Positions 25,833 to 37,152 are shown, counted from the first letter of the stretch. The stretch is DNA of 64,000 bases from Mycobacterium numidiamassiliense (GCF_900157365.1 NZ_FUEZ01000003.1:1426001-1490000), one strand, 5' to 3'. Numbers and translations: made by a program. Notes: a model not told the origin generated them from the sequence alone.

Positions 25833-27948
25833 AACGGCGGCCGGCCAGCTCGACCTGGGCTGTCAGCTCCCAGTCGACCGCCGACTTACCCACCGCGACC
25901 GCATAGCTGCCCGGCGCGATGCGCCACGCCCCGGCGGCGCCGTCGTAGCGGGCGACCAGCCGCGGATCCGCCTCGATGGTCACCCGGCGGGCGGCACCCG
26001 GTTCGAGCTCGATCCGCTCGAATCCGAGTAGCCTCACCCGTCGTTCCTCTGGCGCGCCCGTCAGGTACAGCTGCGGCACATCCGCGCCGCTTCGGTCACC
26101 GATGTTGGCGACGCTGAAGCTGGCCGACACGGTCTGACCGCCGGTGACCACCAGGTCGCGGTACTCGAAGGTGGTGTAGGACAGGCCGTGGCCGAACGCG
26201 AACATCGGCGCCAGACCTTCCCGCGCGAACCAGCGGTATCCGACATCGGCGCCTTCGAAGTAGTCGATCGTGGTCGCTTCGCCGAACGGAGCGCCTAGTC
26301 CGGGTATCTCCGGGCGCGGGGTCTGCGCCAGATCCTCCGGAAAGGTGACGGGCAGTCTCCCCGACGGATTCACCTGGCCCGCAATGATTTCCATGATGGC
26401 AGCGGCACCGGCCTGGCCCGGATACCACGCCTGCATGATCGCATTCGCCGAATCTCGCCAGGGCATGGCCACGGGGTTACCGGTCTCGAGCACCACCACG
26501 GTGTTCGGATTGGCCGCCGTGACCGCCGCGATGACCGCGTCCTGACCCCACGGCAGCGACAGGTCGGCGCTGTCGGCGCCCTCGCCCTCCACGCGGATCG
26601 CGAACACGATCACCACGTCGGCCCGCCGCGCCGCCAGCACCGCCTCCGCCGGGCTGATACCGGGGTCGAACTCGATCTGCGCGTTCGGGATTCGCTTACG
26701 CAGCTCATCGACCGGACTCGACGGCAACAGGTACAGGTTGCGGGTTGGACCCATCATGCCGGAGCCACCGATCGGGATCACCTCCGCGTAGCCGCCCGGC
26801 GGCACGACAGCACTCGAGCCGCAACCCGTTGGGACACCGCGTTGGGCGTAGCCGCCGATCACAGCGATGCGGGCCACCGAGTCGGTGTCCAGGGGCAGCA
26901 CACCGCGATTCTGCAGCAACACGATTCCCTGCCGTGCGACCTGCTGGGCAATGTCGTTGTGCGCGGCCATATCCGGCTGCGGCACGGTCTCGCGTTCGGC
27001 GATGCCGACGGCGAACATGGACCGTAGGATCCGCCGGACCATGTCGGAGAGGCGCGCTTTGGGCAGCCTGCCGTCGGCGTAGGCGGCTCGCAGCGGATCG
27101 CCGAACGCCTCCGCCTGCCAGAACACGACGTCGATCTGGGCACCGCATTCCTGGTCCAGGCCGGCCAGCGAACACTCCCAGCTCGGTGTCGCACCCCAAT
27201 CCGACATCACCCAACCGCGATATCCCCAAACGCCTTTCAGCACGTCGTTGATCAAGGCGTGGTTGGCCGACGCGTAATCACCATTGACCTTGTTGTATGC
27301 CGTCATCACCGCGCCGGGCTGCGAACGTTCGATGGCGATCTCGAAGGCCAGCAGATCGGATTCGCGATGCGCGTCGGGATCGATGACCGCATTCAGCCAG
27401 TGCCGGTTGGTCTCATTGCAGTTCAGTGAATAGTGCTTGACCGTCGAGATGACGCCGTGGCGCTGGATCCCGGCGACGGATTCGGCGGCGATCGTCGCGG
27501 TCAAAAGCGGGTCCTCGGAAAGATACTCGAAGTTACGGCCATTGCGTGGGTCGCGCGCTAGATTCATCGATCCCGCCAGCTGCACGTTGAACCCCCGGCT
27601 GCGCGCCTCGCGCCCGATCACCTCGCCCGCCGCGCGGGCCAGCGCGGGATCGAAACCGGCGGCCAGCGCCAGTGTGGCCGGCAGCGCGGTCGCCGTGTCG
27701 CCCGGGCGATAGCCGGGGTTGGTGACGCCCAGGCCGGCATCGCTCATCAGCAGCGCCGGTACGCCGAGCCGGGGGACGCCGGGGACGTATCCCGCGCTCA
27801 TCGGAACGCCGGGGGGAATGCGCTCGTCCGGCAACGGCCACAGGTCCCCGGCCCCCATCACCCCGACCAGCAGCGAGAACCGCTCGTCGTCGGTCAGCTG
27901 CGCCTCTACGTCCCGCGCCCGGGCGTCCGGATCGGCTGATTCGTTCAC
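25825..27948 (-). CDS. bglS: GH3 beta-glucosidase
   Basis: 707 residues from GTG 27948, which overlaps the upstream stop (GTGA); longer starts run into that gene. A GH3 N-terminal barrel carries [19 protein letters not shown], the VKHYSLN motif and the nucleophile loop GWVMSDWGA with D250. The C-terminal GH3 sandwich includes [13 protein letters not shown] and [14 protein letters not shown] fibronectin III-like tail ends the protein ([23 protein letters not shown] region). No signal peptide is evident, so it is likely intracellular. Corresponds to Rv0186. It hydrolyses terminal beta-glucosides; the physiological substrate is unknown. It is the last gene of a run with the two genes upstream. 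Confidence 0.93.
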   Translation of the reverse strand: MNESADPDARARDVEAQLTDDERFSLLVGVMGAGDLWPLPDERIPPGVPMSAGYVPGVPRLGVPALLMSDAGLGVTNPGYRPGDTATALPATLALAAGFDPALARAAGEVIGREARSRGFNVQLAGSMNLARDPRNGRNFEYLSEDPLLTATIAAESVAGIQRHGVISTVKHYSLNCNETNRHWLNAVIDPDAHRESDLLAFEIAIERSQPGAVMTAYNKVNGDYASANHALINDVLKGVWGYRGWVMSDWGATPSWECSLAGLDQECGAQIDVVFWQAEAFGDPLRAAYADGRLPKARLSDMVRRILRSMFAVGIAERETVPQPDMAAHNDIAQQVARQGIVLLQNRGVLPLDTDSVARIAVIGGYAQRGVPTGCGSSAVVPPGGYAEVIPIGGSGMMGPTRNLYLLPSSPVDELRKRIPNAQIEFDPGISPAEAVLAARRADVVIVFAIRVEGEGADSADLSLPWGQDAVIAAVTAANPNTVVVLETGNPVAMPWRDSANAIMQAWYPGQAGAAAIMEIIAGQVNPSGRLPVTFPEDLAQTPRPEIPGLGAPFGEATTIDYFEGADVGYRWFAREGLAPMFAFGHGLSYTTFEYRDLVVTGGQTVSASFSVANIGDRSGADVPQLYLTGAPEERRVRLLGFERIELEPGAARRVTIEADPRLVARYDGAAGAWRIAPGSYAVAVGKSAVDWELTAQVELAGRRFS

Positions 27949-28457
27949 CGCACACCCTCTTTCGCGTAAACCACCCGCAGCACGTGACCCAGTTCGGGTC
28001 CCATCACCAGCTCCGACAATTCGCAGATCGTCGCGACGAAGTCCGGGCCGTGCGCCGGCTCCGCCCGGCACAGGTGGTGGGCGACTTCGTGCAGTATCAC
28101 CAGCTCGCGCAGCGCCCAGTCGGCAGTGTCACGGTCGGGAACCGCGATAATCCCTGTGCCATCGCGATTTTCGTAGTGGGCCGCAGTCGCCGCCTTTCGC
28201 GCGCGCACCCGCAGCGGCAACACCTCGGGCCAGCGCTGCCGTACCGCGGGCAATTCGAGCACGCCATCAACGTAGCGCTGCACGGACTCGACCGATCCAA
28301 ATCGCCCCTCCGGCGGTAAGGTCAGCTGGGTGCCGAAGAACTCCACGGCGGGTAGGCCGCGCTCGGCGGCCCGGTCGAACATCGTCCGGACGAATTCCTC
28401 AGCGGCATAGACCTTGGCCCGCTGGGAGTCCCGTTTCGCGGGGCCCGCCGCAGTCAC
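27945..28457 (-). CDS. zincin-like putative metallohydrolase, Rv0185 homologue
   Basis: 170 residues. A clear HExxH motif in ELVILHEVAHHLC, followed by HGPDFVATICELSELVMG, supplies two His ligands and a likely third (H of AHGPDF), as in SprT/zincin-like proteins and the mycobacterial TIGR04338 family. The N-terminal half is basic and helical. A peptidase role is possible but unproven. GTG start overlaps the upstream DUF2786 stop by 4 bases, and its own stop overlaps bglS by 4 bases, so the three are translationally coupled. Confidence 0.87.
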   Translation of the reverse strand: MTAAGPAKRDSQRAKVYAAEEFVRTMFDRAAERGLPAVEFFGTQLTLPPEGRFGSVESVQRYVDGVLELPAVRQRWPEVLPLRVRARKAATAAHYENRDGTGIIAVPDRDTADWALRELVILHEVAHHLCRAEPAHGPDFVATICELSELVMGPELGHVLRVVYAKEGVR

Positions 28458-29203
28458 CGGCCCAGCGCACTCCGCGCCCCGGGCAGCTCGGGGCTGTTCC
28501 CGAGCCGCGCTCGCTTGCCTGCCTTGTCGCCCGCACGCCGCGCGGCCGACGAATAGCCGGCCGTCGCTCGGCTGGCCTGCCAGGTACCGCGCGCCTTCGA
28601 CGCGCTGCGGTAGTAGTCATGCAGCTCAATATCTTTGTTCCGCAAAGCAATTGCGGTGCCCGGCCGGCGACTGCGGTCCTTGGTGGCCTCGCGACGGGTT
28701 TCCGCGCGGGCCTCGCCCAGCCGCTGACCGACGCGGGCCCCGAACGCGAGCTGAAAATTGAGCCGGGCGGTGATCGTCGGCGTGGGCCGATGCTTACCCG
28801 AAGCGAGGTAGGCGTCCGAAGCCCGCACCATCTGGACCACCAAACTGGCGTACAGCGCGTGACTGGCGTCGATGTCCTCGGCGAAGCCGTAGGCATACAC
28901 GAACGTCGAATTCGACGCGATATCGCAGCGCACGTCGTTGGCCGCGGCGATCACCACGAAAAGCTGCACGTACGTTCGCAATCCCTTGCTGCCCGCCTCG
29001 CCGATGGTGATGGTCCGCTGGGTCGGGGCTTGGGCCGCCGAACGCTCGGCCGCATGCGACCGGGCCACTGCCAAGTCGATGGACGCCGTCGTCGCCAGCC
29101 GTTGCGCGGCGCTCATGAAGGCGTCGGCCTCGTGCGCGTTGTCGGTGCCTTCGGCCTGACGCAGCAGTGCGGCGATGCGAGCCAGCATCTTGTCGTCGGT
29201 CAT
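28454..29203 (-). CDS. DUF2786 domain protein, Rv0184 homologue
   Basis: 249 residues. The first 45 residues are a DUF2786 domain: MLARIAALLRQAEGTDNAHEA with the conserved LLxxAExT and HEAxAFxxxAQ pattern. The remainder is a globular domain (YVQLFVVIAAANDVRCDIAS), with a basic Arg/Ala-rich C-terminus suggesting nucleic-acid binding. Function unknown. It is first in the three-gene run with the zincin-like gene and bglS, with an ATG at 29203. Confidence 0.87.
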   Translation of the reverse strand: MTDDKMLARIAALLRQAEGTDNAHEADAFMSAAQRLATTASIDLAVARSHAAERSAAQAPTQRTITIGEAGSKGLRTYVQLFVVIAAANDVRCDIASNSTFVYAYGFAEDIDASHALYASLVVQMVRASDAYLASGKHRPTPTITARLNFQLAFGARVGQRLGEARAETRREATKDRSRRPGTAIALRNKDIELHDYYRSASKARGTWQASRATAGYSSAARRAGDKAGKRARLGNSPELPGARSALGR

Positions 29204-29248
29204 ATCGCCAAACTATCGCAGGGTAGCGACATTTCGCTCAGGGCCGAT

Positions 29249-31131
<1,883 letters not shown>

Positions 31132-31159
31132 CGGCTCTCGAGCCAAGAAGGTGTAGCTC

Positions 31160-32578
31160 ATGTCGGAGTTGCCAACCGTTACGCCGGTGCCCGGAAAACC
31201 CGCCCTGTTGTTGGGTGCATTCGATATCGGCGCCCTGGACTACGTCGCCGCGGAGTTCTTCATCTCCGGAACGGCGTCGTCGTACACCGCGGCAGCCGAA
31301 CTGGGTTCCGACGGCGCCTGGCAGGTGACGCCGGACGGTGCGCAGGATTACGCCACGCGGATCGTGGTGCTGACGCCGGCCGACCACGCCCGGTTCAACG
31401 GGACGGTCCTGGTCGAGTGGCTCAATGTGAGCGGCGGCATCGACGCTCCCGCCGTCTGGATGATGGCCCATCGCGAAATAGTTCGCGCGGGCTACGCCTA
31501 CGTCGCGGTGTCGGCCCAGAAGGTCGGGGTGGACGGCGGGGCAAGCATGCTGGGTATGGACATGTCGCTGAAGAGCCAAGACCCGACGCGGTACGGCGCC
31601 CTGCACCACCCGGGCGATGCCTTCTGCTACGACATCTTCTCCCAGACCGGCGCGCTGGTCAGGGGCGCCGGCGTGCTGAGCGACTTCGACGTGAAACACG
31701 TTATCGCCGTGGGTGAATCGCAATCGGCGATGTTCCTCACCACCTACGTCAACGCCGTCGATCCGCTTGCCCGGGTTTACGACGGCTTCCTGGTGCATTC
31801 CCGATTCGCGCCTGCGGCACCGCTGGATGGCGGTTCCATCTTCGACGAGTTGACCAGCGACACACCGCTGGCGGTGCAATTCCGTCCCGACCTGCGCGTC
31901 CCGCTCCTCACGATCATCACCGAAACCGACTTGTTCGGCGGCGTTCGGCACGGCTATTACTTCGCGCGTCAGCCGGACAACGAGCGACTGCGGGTCTGGG
32001 AGATTCCCGGCTCCGCGCACGCCGACAACTACACGATTCAGGTCGGCCCGATCGACACCGGCGCGGCGCCGCTCGATTCCATCGTGGCCGCCTACGCGCC
32101 GACCAACATGCTGATGGGCCAACAGCTCGCGCACTTCATCAACTTCGCGCCGCAACACCACTATGTCGTCCAGGCGGCAATTGCCGCGCTGAACACCTGG
32201 GTTGGCAGCGGCGAGGCGGCACCCGTCGCGCCACCCATCAGAATGCGCGAGGCGGGGGAAACCAAAGAGGCACAACCGATCCTGGACGCCAACGGCCTTT
32301 CCGAGGGCGGCGTCCGGACCCCTTGGGTAGACGTGCCGATCGCCCGGACATCCGGCGCGGGCGGCGAGGTAGAAGCGCTGGAGAGCGTCATGGCCGCGAT
32401 CTTCGGCTCGGGCGAACCCTTCGACGCCGACACGGTACGCCGGCTCTACCCAGGGGGCGTCACCGAATATGTCGAACGCTTTACGGCCGCACTCGATTCC
32501 ACGATCCGATCCGGGTTCATCTTGGCGGCCGACCGGGCCGAGATCATCGAGCTGGCCGGCGCGACATACCCTGCCTGA
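31160..32578 (+). CDS. alpha/beta-hydrolase domain protein (Abhydrolase_10 type)
   Basis: 472 residues. This family has a core with VLVEWLNVSGGIDAPAVWMM near residue 85, AYVAVSAQKVGVDG, and the nucleophile elbow HVIAVGESQSA (S187, GxSxS rather than GxSxG). The likely His lies in EIPGSAHAD and an acid in IITETDLFGG. A C-terminal domain from about residue 350 carries small helices. No signal peptide is seen. Members act on esters, but no substrate can be named. It lies between the sigG and pirin genes that are adjacent in M. tuberculosis, so it belongs to an accessory insert. It may be co-transcribed with sigG. Confidence 0.87.
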   Translation: MSELPTVTPVPGKPALLLGAFDIGALDYVAAEFFISGTASSYTAAAELGSDGAWQVTPDGAQDYATRIVVLTPADHARFNGTVLVEWLNVSGGIDAPAVWMMAHREIVRAGYAYVAVSAQKVGVDGGASMLGMDMSLKSQDPTRYGALHHPGDAFCYDIFSQTGALVRGAGVLSDFDVKHVIAVGESQSAMFLTTYVNAVDPLARVYDGFLVHSRFAPAAPLDGGSIFDELTSDTPLAVQFRPDLRVPLLTIITETDLFGGVRHGYYFARQPDNERLRVWEIPGSAHADNYTIQVGPIDTGAAPLDSIVAAYAPTNMLMGQQLAHFINFAPQHHYVVQAAIAALNTWVGSGEAAPVAPPIRMREAGETKEAQPILDANGLSEGGVRTPWVDVPIARTSGAGGEVEALESVMAAIFGSGEPFDADTVRRLYPGGVTEYVERFTAALDSTIRSGFILAADRAEIIELAGATYPA

Positions 32579-32580
32579 GT

Positions 32581-32800
32581 TCAGCTTTCGTTAGCCAGCA
32601 CGTCACGCACCGCGGCGTCGACGGCGCTCAGCAGATCCGGATCGATACCGGCGCGGCCGCGGACCAGCACCTTGGCATAGTTGGTCGGCGGCAGCCCTTC
32701 GGCCGGGCACAGGCCATCGGGCAGCTTCCCGATCACCGGCAGCAGAGCCAGCCCGAGCCCGGACCGCACCGCCGCGTATAGCCCGGACAGGTCGGCGCGT
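32581..32800 (-). pseudogene. LysR-type regulator remnant (C-terminal fragment)
   Basis: Minus-frame translation from about 32800 to the stop at 32581 gives roughly 72 residues, beginning RADLSGLYAAVRSGLGLALLP at the edge and ending DAAVRDVLANES. The VRSGLGLALLP segment is a hallmark of the LysR substrate-binding domain's last lobe. The DNA-binding domain and most of the effector domain are missing. The fragment runs directly into the stop codon of the next gene at 32800-32802, marking a deletion or recombination joint. A GTG at 32769 could start a 62-residue product, but it would not be functional as a regulator. Confidence 0.75.
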
Positions 32801-33942
32801 CAGAACTGAAAAAGGCGGCTATCCGGCGAGGGTCCGTCCACCGGGCGGACCAGCCCGGTGCCGGTGATCAACGGCAGGTCCAGCGCGGACAACAGTCCCG
32901 GCGCCGCCGCGTACACCGCGGGGATGGCGTTGACCATCCGTGACGAGCCCGCGATCCGCGCACCGAGGTCGTGGTCATGGTCCTCGGCCATCTCGAACTC
33001 GCAGCGCATGCTCGGAGATCCCTCGATCTCGACGCGGTACACCCCTCGGCCCGAAGCCTGCCCGTAGCCGAGATCCTTCGGCGGAATGCTGATGTGTGGT
33101 TGTGGCCAGTCGGGCGCGATGTCGTCTCGCATTCGCGTCACATGGTCGATGACGAAAGTTGCTGCGTCCCCGACATATCCGGTCAATGTCGACCGCATCG
33201 CCGCGATGGTGCCGGCCTCGATGCGACCGGTCGGGGTGTCGAACGACTCGGTGGCAGGCAGCCTTTCGTTGCTCTCCTCGATGTGGTCGACCTTGACGCC
33301 CAGCCCGGCGGCGAGCTGATGCACCACCGGGCCCCAGCCGAAGGTGAACACACCGGGTGTGGCCGCGAACGCGGTGAACTCCAGCGGCTTGCCGAATCCG
33401 AGGATCTCGTAGACCGCGGCCCGGTCCGGGTAGGTCGCGTAGTTGAACATCTCCGTCACGCGCACCGATTCGATCACCCGGGATACACCCGTAAGCACAA
33501 GCGGCAGAATGTCATTGGCGAATCCGGAGTCGATCCCGGTGGTGAAGAACGACACGCCGCCGTCCACCGCGGCCTGCCGCAGTGGCTCGGTGAACGCGGC
33601 GTCGACGGCGTCGGGGTAGACCAGCGGCACCACCGAACAGGACACCACGTTCTTGCCCGCTCGCAGGATCGACACCATGTCCTCGACGGCGTCCAGCGGA
33701 CGCAGGTTGGCGCCGGCCGCATACACCACGACGTCGGCGTCACCGGCCAACAGCGGCGCCGGATCCTGCCTGGCCACCACCCCCACCGGCGCGATGCCAC
33801 ACAGCTCCCCCGCGTCGCGGCCCGCCTTGCCGTCGCTGTGCACCACGACGTCGACCAGTTTCAGCTCGGGGTGGTCGATCACCCCGCGCAACGCGATGAC
33901 ACCCATGGAACCCGGGCCCCACACCCCCACCTTGATCACCAT
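32800..33942 (-). CDS. NAD(P)-dependent amine-dehydrogenase / dihydrodipicolinate-reductase-like protein
   Basis: 380 residues from ATG 33942, with AGGAGC just upstream. The Rossmann N-terminus reads KVGVWGPGSMGVIALRGVID, then LVDVVVHSDGKAGRDAGEL and VVVYAAGANLRPLDAVEDM. SFFTTGIDSGFANDILPLVL and the C-terminal domain resemble 2,4-diaminopentanoate dehydrogenase-type proteins rather than DapB, which is about 100 residues shorter. It reduces or oxidises an imine/amine substrate, unidentified. It is divergent from the IclR gene and both share the duplicated operators at 33944-33982. Its 3' end abuts the LysR remnant, so the final residues (SRLFQF) may have been altered at that joint. Confidence 0.85.
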   Translation of the reverse strand: MVIKVGVWGPGSMGVIALRGVIDHPELKLVDVVVHSDGKAGRDAGELCGIAPVGVVARQDPAPLLAGDADVVVYAAGANLRPLDAVEDMVSILRAGKNVVSCSVVPLVYPDAVDAAFTEPLRQAAVDGGVSFFTTGIDSGFANDILPLVLTGVSRVIESVRVTEMFNYATYPDRAAVYEILGFGKPLEFTAFAATPGVFTFGWGPVVHQLAAGLGVKVDHIEESNERLPATESFDTPTGRIEAGTIAAMRSTLTGYVGDAATFVIDHVTRMRDDIAPDWPQPHISIPPKDLGYGQASGRGVYRVEIEGSPSMRCEFEMAEDHDHDLGARIAGSSRMVNAIPAVYAAAPGLLSALDLPLITGTGLVRPVDGPSPDSRLFQF

Positions 33943-33943
33943 T

Positions 33944-33982
33944 GCTCCTAATATTAGGACGACTGTTCTTATATTTTGGACG
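33944..33982. promoter_or_regulatory. duplicated IclR operators over divergent promoters
   Basis: Copy 1 (33944-33961) contains the perfect palindrome TCCTAATATTAGGA (33946-33959). Copy 2 (33965-33982) is an imperfect direct repeat of it with 12 of 18 bases the same, exactly 21 bases away (two helical turns). Copy 1 holds TAATAT on the minus strand, eight bases before the dehydrogenase ATG. Copy 2 holds TATATT (33970-33975), a -10 for the IclR gene. Each operator thus covers one promoter. Confidence 0.65.
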
Positions 33983-34000
33983 GATGGTAGGAAGCTGGAC

Positions 34001-34864
34001 ATGGGTACGTCAACCGCTAAATCACCGCCGACCGGGCGGGTGATGGACGTGCTTGCCACGCTGGCGGATTCACCACAAGGCCGAACCTCGGCCGAGCTGG
34101 CCAAGGTCTGCGGGATCAGCAGCTCGACGTGCGCCCTGGTGCTCACCGAGCTGGAACGGCGGGCCTGGGTGATGCGGCGGGCGGATCGCCGTTTCTGCCT
34201 GGGCAGCGGTTTATTCGGGTTGGTGCACGGCCTGCGCACGCAGTTCCCGCTGCTGGACCGCGGGCGCGAAGCCTTGGACTACCTGCGCAATACGCTGGGC
34301 GCGGGCTGCTCGATGTCGCGCATCGGCGATCGGCAACTGACCACCATCGACGCGGTCGGGCACGGCACCGACGGCGGCCACGCCGTCGGTCAGCGCTTCC
34401 CGATCGATCCACCGTTCGGGTTGGTCGCGATGGCCTGGCGCGACGACGAGTTCGTCGAGTCCTGGCTGCATCGGGTGATGCCACGGCTGACCCGCGGCGA
34501 GATCGCACAACATCGGCGGGTCCTCGCCGATATCCGGGCCCGCGGCTACGGCGCGTGGCGCTTCGACGACACCCACCAGTCACTGCATAATCGCCTGGCC
34601 GGCGTGCTGGCGTCGCTGGAACCAACGGCGCAGGTCACCCGTCAACTGACCACGTTGATGACGATGGTCACCCTGCAGTCGGTGACCGATGCGCTCGAAA
34701 CAGATCTGCCGTCAACGGAATTCGTTGTCCTGCCGATCTTCGGCCAGGACGGACAACCGGAATACCAAATCGAGATCCACTTGGGCCGCCCCGCCGGGTT
34801 GACCCTGGACGCCCTCGACGATGCACTCGAGCACGCGCGGGGGCTGCTGGCCGCACTACCCTGA
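34001..34864 (+). CDS. IclR family transcriptional regulator
   Basis: 287 residues from ATG 34001 (MGTSTAKSPP), with AGGA upstream. The winged helix spans about residues 12-65: RVMDVLATLADSPQGRTSAE, then LAKVCGISSSTCALVLTELE. The effector domain includes TIDAVGHGTDGG and ARGYGAWRFDDTHQSL, and it is a distant IclR relative. It is divergent from the amine-dehydrogenase-like gene, and the pair of operators between them indicates autoregulation plus control of that enzyme. The M. tuberculosis chromosome lacks it at this position. Confidence 0.85.
   Translation: MGTSTAKSPPTGRVMDVLATLADSPQGRTSAELAKVCGISSSTCALVLTELERRAWVMRRADRRFCLGSGLFGLVHGLRTQFPLLDRGREALDYLRNTLGAGCSMSRIGDRQLTTIDAVGHGTDGGHAVGQRFPIDPPFGLVAMAWRDDEFVESWLHRVMPRLTRGEIAQHRRVLADIRARGYGAWRFDDTHQSLHNRLAGVLASLEPTAQVTRQLTTLMTMVTLQSVTDALETDLPSTEFVVLPIFGQDGQPEYQIEIHLGRPAGLTLDALDDALEHARGLLAALP
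34857..34862 (+). promoter_or_regulatory. -10 hexamer for leaderless pirin transcript
   Basis: TACCCT lies six bases before the pirin ATG (34869) and overlaps the end of the IclR gene. It fits TANNNT at leaderless spacing. Confidence 0.45.
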
Positions 34865-34868
34865 GGCT

Positions 34869-35594
34869 ATGCCTGCCACCGCGGAGCGCCGGCGCGCTGC
34901 GCAGCGCGCTGTCACCACGACGCCTTGGTTGACCTCCCGGCATTCGTTCTCGTTCGGCGATCACTACGACCCGGGCAACACCCACCACGGTCTCCTGCTG
35001 GTGAACAACGACGACATCGTCGCCCCCGGCACCGGCTTTGACACCCACCCGCATCGCGACATGGAGATCGTCACGTGGGTACTGGACGGAGCTCTGGCAC
35101 ACCAGGATTCGATCGGCAATCGCGGCGTGATCTATCCCGGCCTGGCCCAGCGCATGTCCGCGGGTAGCGGCATCCTGCATTCGGAGAAGAACGACTCCGC
35201 TACGGAGTCAGTGCATTTCGTGCAGATGTGGGTCACCCCGGATGAGACTGCTGTCACACCGAGCTATCAACAGCACGAAGTTCACAACGACCTGCTCAGT
35301 AGTGGCTTGGTCACGATCGCCTCGGGCATACCCGAGCGTGATGCCGCCATCTCGCTGCACAATCGCCACGCGGCGCTGCACGCGTCGCGGCTGCAACCCG
35401 GTGACACCGTCAGCGTGCCCGCCGCCCCCTACCTGCACGTCTTCGTGGCACTCGGCCGCGTCGCCGTGGAGGGCGTCGGCGAACTCGAGGCGGGGGATGC
35501 GGTCCGGTTCACCGACGCCGACGGTCCGAGGCTGACCGCCCGCGAGCCGTCGGAGGTCCTGATCTGGGAGATGCGCGCCGGGCTGGGCGGCTAG
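34869..35594 (+). CDS. pirin family protein, Rv0181c homologue
   Basis: 241 residues of the bicupin pirin family. The first cupin carries the metal ligands in FDTHPHRDMEIVTWVLDG and QRMSAGSGILHSEKN, so two His of HPHRD, a later His and a Glu bind iron. The second cupin is shorter. Some pirins are quercetin dioxygenases; others are nuclear or redox regulators. Function here is unknown. ATG 34869 is used, not the earlier in-frame ATG at 34821 inside the IclR gene. Confidence 0.92.
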   Translation: MPATAERRRAAQRAVTTTPWLTSRHSFSFGDHYDPGNTHHGLLLVNNDDIVAPGTGFDTHPHRDMEIVTWVLDGALAHQDSIGNRGVIYPGLAQRMSAGSGILHSEKNDSATESVHFVQMWVTPDETAVTPSYQQHEVHNDLLSSGLVTIASGIPERDAAISLHNRHAALHASRLQPGDTVSVPAAPYLHVFVALGRVAVEGVGELEAGDAVRFTDADGPRLTAREPSEVLIWEMRAGLGG

Positions 35595-35628
35595 ACCAAT
35601 AGAGTAGGCCTGACGAACAGGAGCCTGC

Positions 35629-37113
35629 ATGTCTGAATCGCAGCAGCCGCGGCACGCGGCGCCGAACCCGAAACACGACGTAAAAGCCTTACGGACCGTG
35701 CAGTTCTGGGCATTGCCCATCCTTGCCACGCTGGCCTTGATGTCGGCGCTGTGCGCGCTCTACCTCGGCGGCATCCTGAACCCGACGACCAACTTGCGGC
35801 ACTTTCCCATCGCGGTGGTCAACGAGGACGCCGGGCCCACCGGGGCGAAGATCGTCGACGGCCTGAGCGCGAACCTGGACAAGAACAAGTTCGACGTCCA
35901 GGTGGTGTCGCACGACGAAGCGCAGCGCCTGCTGGATACCGCCAAGGTGTACGGCGAGATGGTGATTCCACCCACGTTCTCCTCCCGGCTGCGCGAATAC
36001 GGCGAGAGTGCGCTGATGCCCGGCCATGTGGAGCGGCCCTCGATCGCGATCTACACCAACCAGCGCGCCGGCACGCTGGGCTCCAGCATCGCCGGGCAGA
36101 CACTGAACCTGGCCGCGACAAAGATCAATCAGCAAGTCGGACAACAACTTTCCGCACAGGTCGCGGCCCAGTCCGGCGGTGCGGAGCTGACCGGTGCCGC
36201 GCAGCTCGGACTCGCGAGCCCCGTCGACGTCAAGTCAGCGGTGTACAACCCACTGCCGAACGGCACCGGAAATGGGTTGTCGGCCTTCTACTATGCGCTG
36301 TTGCTGCTGCTGGCCGGCTTCACCGGCAGCATCGTGGTCAGCACCCTGGTCGATTCGCTGCTCGGCTACGTGCCCGCCGAGTGGGGCCCGGTGTATCGCT
36401 TTGCCGAACAGGCCAACATCTCGCGCTTCCGCACCCTGTTGGTCAAGTGGTCGATCATGGTGGTGCTGGCGGTGATCACATCCGCGGTCTACCTAGCCAT
36501 CGCGCACGGCCTCGGCATGCCCATCACGCTCGGCTGGCAGCTATGGGCCTACGGCGTCTTCGCCATCATCGCGGTGGGCGTGACATCCAGCTCGCTGATC
36601 GCGGTGCTGGGGTCGATGGGATTGCTGTTCAGCATGCTGGTTTTCGTGATCCTGGGGCTGCCGTCGGCGGGCGCCACGGTCCCGCTCGAGGCGGTCCCGC
36701 CGTTCTTCCGCTGGCTGGCCGAATTCGAACCGATGCACCAGGTGTTCCTGGGTATCCGATCGCTGCTCTACCTCAACGGCTCCGGGCAGGCGGGCCTGTC
36801 CCAGGCGTTGTGGATGACGGGTATCGGCCTGATCATCGGTCTGTTGGTGGGCGGCATTACCACGAGAATTTACGACCGCAGCGGATTCCACCGGATTCAA
36901 GGCGCGGTCGAAATGGCGATCGCCGAAGCACATCAGGCGCAACACAAGTCGCGCACCGACACCGGGCCCAAGCACGGAATCGGGTCGGCGGACAAAGCGG
37001 ACACCGCGACCGCGCCCGACCCGGCCAAAGCGACCGCCTCGGCCAAAGCGGCCGCGTCCGAGCCGGCCGGCGCACCCGATGCCGAGCGCGAAAGCCCAAG
37101 CGAGCGAACGTAA
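35629..37113 (+). CDS. YhgE/Pip-type membrane protein (ABC-2/DUF3533-like), Rv0180c homologue
   Basis: 494 residues. TM1 (LPILATLALMSALCALYLGG) is followed by an extracytoplasmic domain of about 200 residues beginning FPIAVVNEDAGPTGAKIVDG, the signature of YhgE/Pip proteins. Five C-terminal TMs then run from AFYYALLLLLAGFTGSIVV to LWMTGIGLIIGLLVGGI. A cytoplasmic Ala/Lys/Pro-rich tail of about 70 residues has repeats of KA(T/A)A. This architecture matches ABC-2 type permeases and phage-receptor-like Pip. No ATPase gene is adjacent. RBS AGGAG is seen 8 bases before the ATG. Confidence 0.85.
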   Translation: MSESQQPRHAAPNPKHDVKALRTVQFWALPILATLALMSALCALYLGGILNPTTNLRHFPIAVVNEDAGPTGAKIVDGLSANLDKNKFDVQVVSHDEAQRLLDTAKVYGEMVIPPTFSSRLREYGESALMPGHVERPSIAIYTNQRAGTLGSSIAGQTLNLAATKINQQVGQQLSAQVAAQSGGAELTGAAQLGLASPVDVKSAVYNPLPNGTGNGLSAFYYALLLLLAGFTGSIVVSTLVDSLLGYVPAEWGPVYRFAEQANISRFRTLLVKWSIMVVLAVITSAVYLAIAHGLGMPITLGWQLWAYGVFAIIAVGVTSSSLIAVLGSMGLLFSMLVFVILGLPSAGATVPLEAVPPFFRWLAEFEPMHQVFLGIRSLLYLNGSGQAGLSQALWMTGIGLIIGLLVGGITTRIYDRSGFHRIQGAVEMAIAEAHQAQHKSRTDTGPKHGIGSADKADTATAPDPAKATASAKAAASEPAGAPDAERESPSERT

Positions 37114-37152
37114 TTCCGGCGCGGCCAAAGCGTCACGCAACCGTTATTTAGG

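Noticed and set aside
32581..32769. 62-codon gene as a small intact protein
   Set aside because: It is the tail of a LysR effector domain whose frame continues upstream to the joint at 32800.
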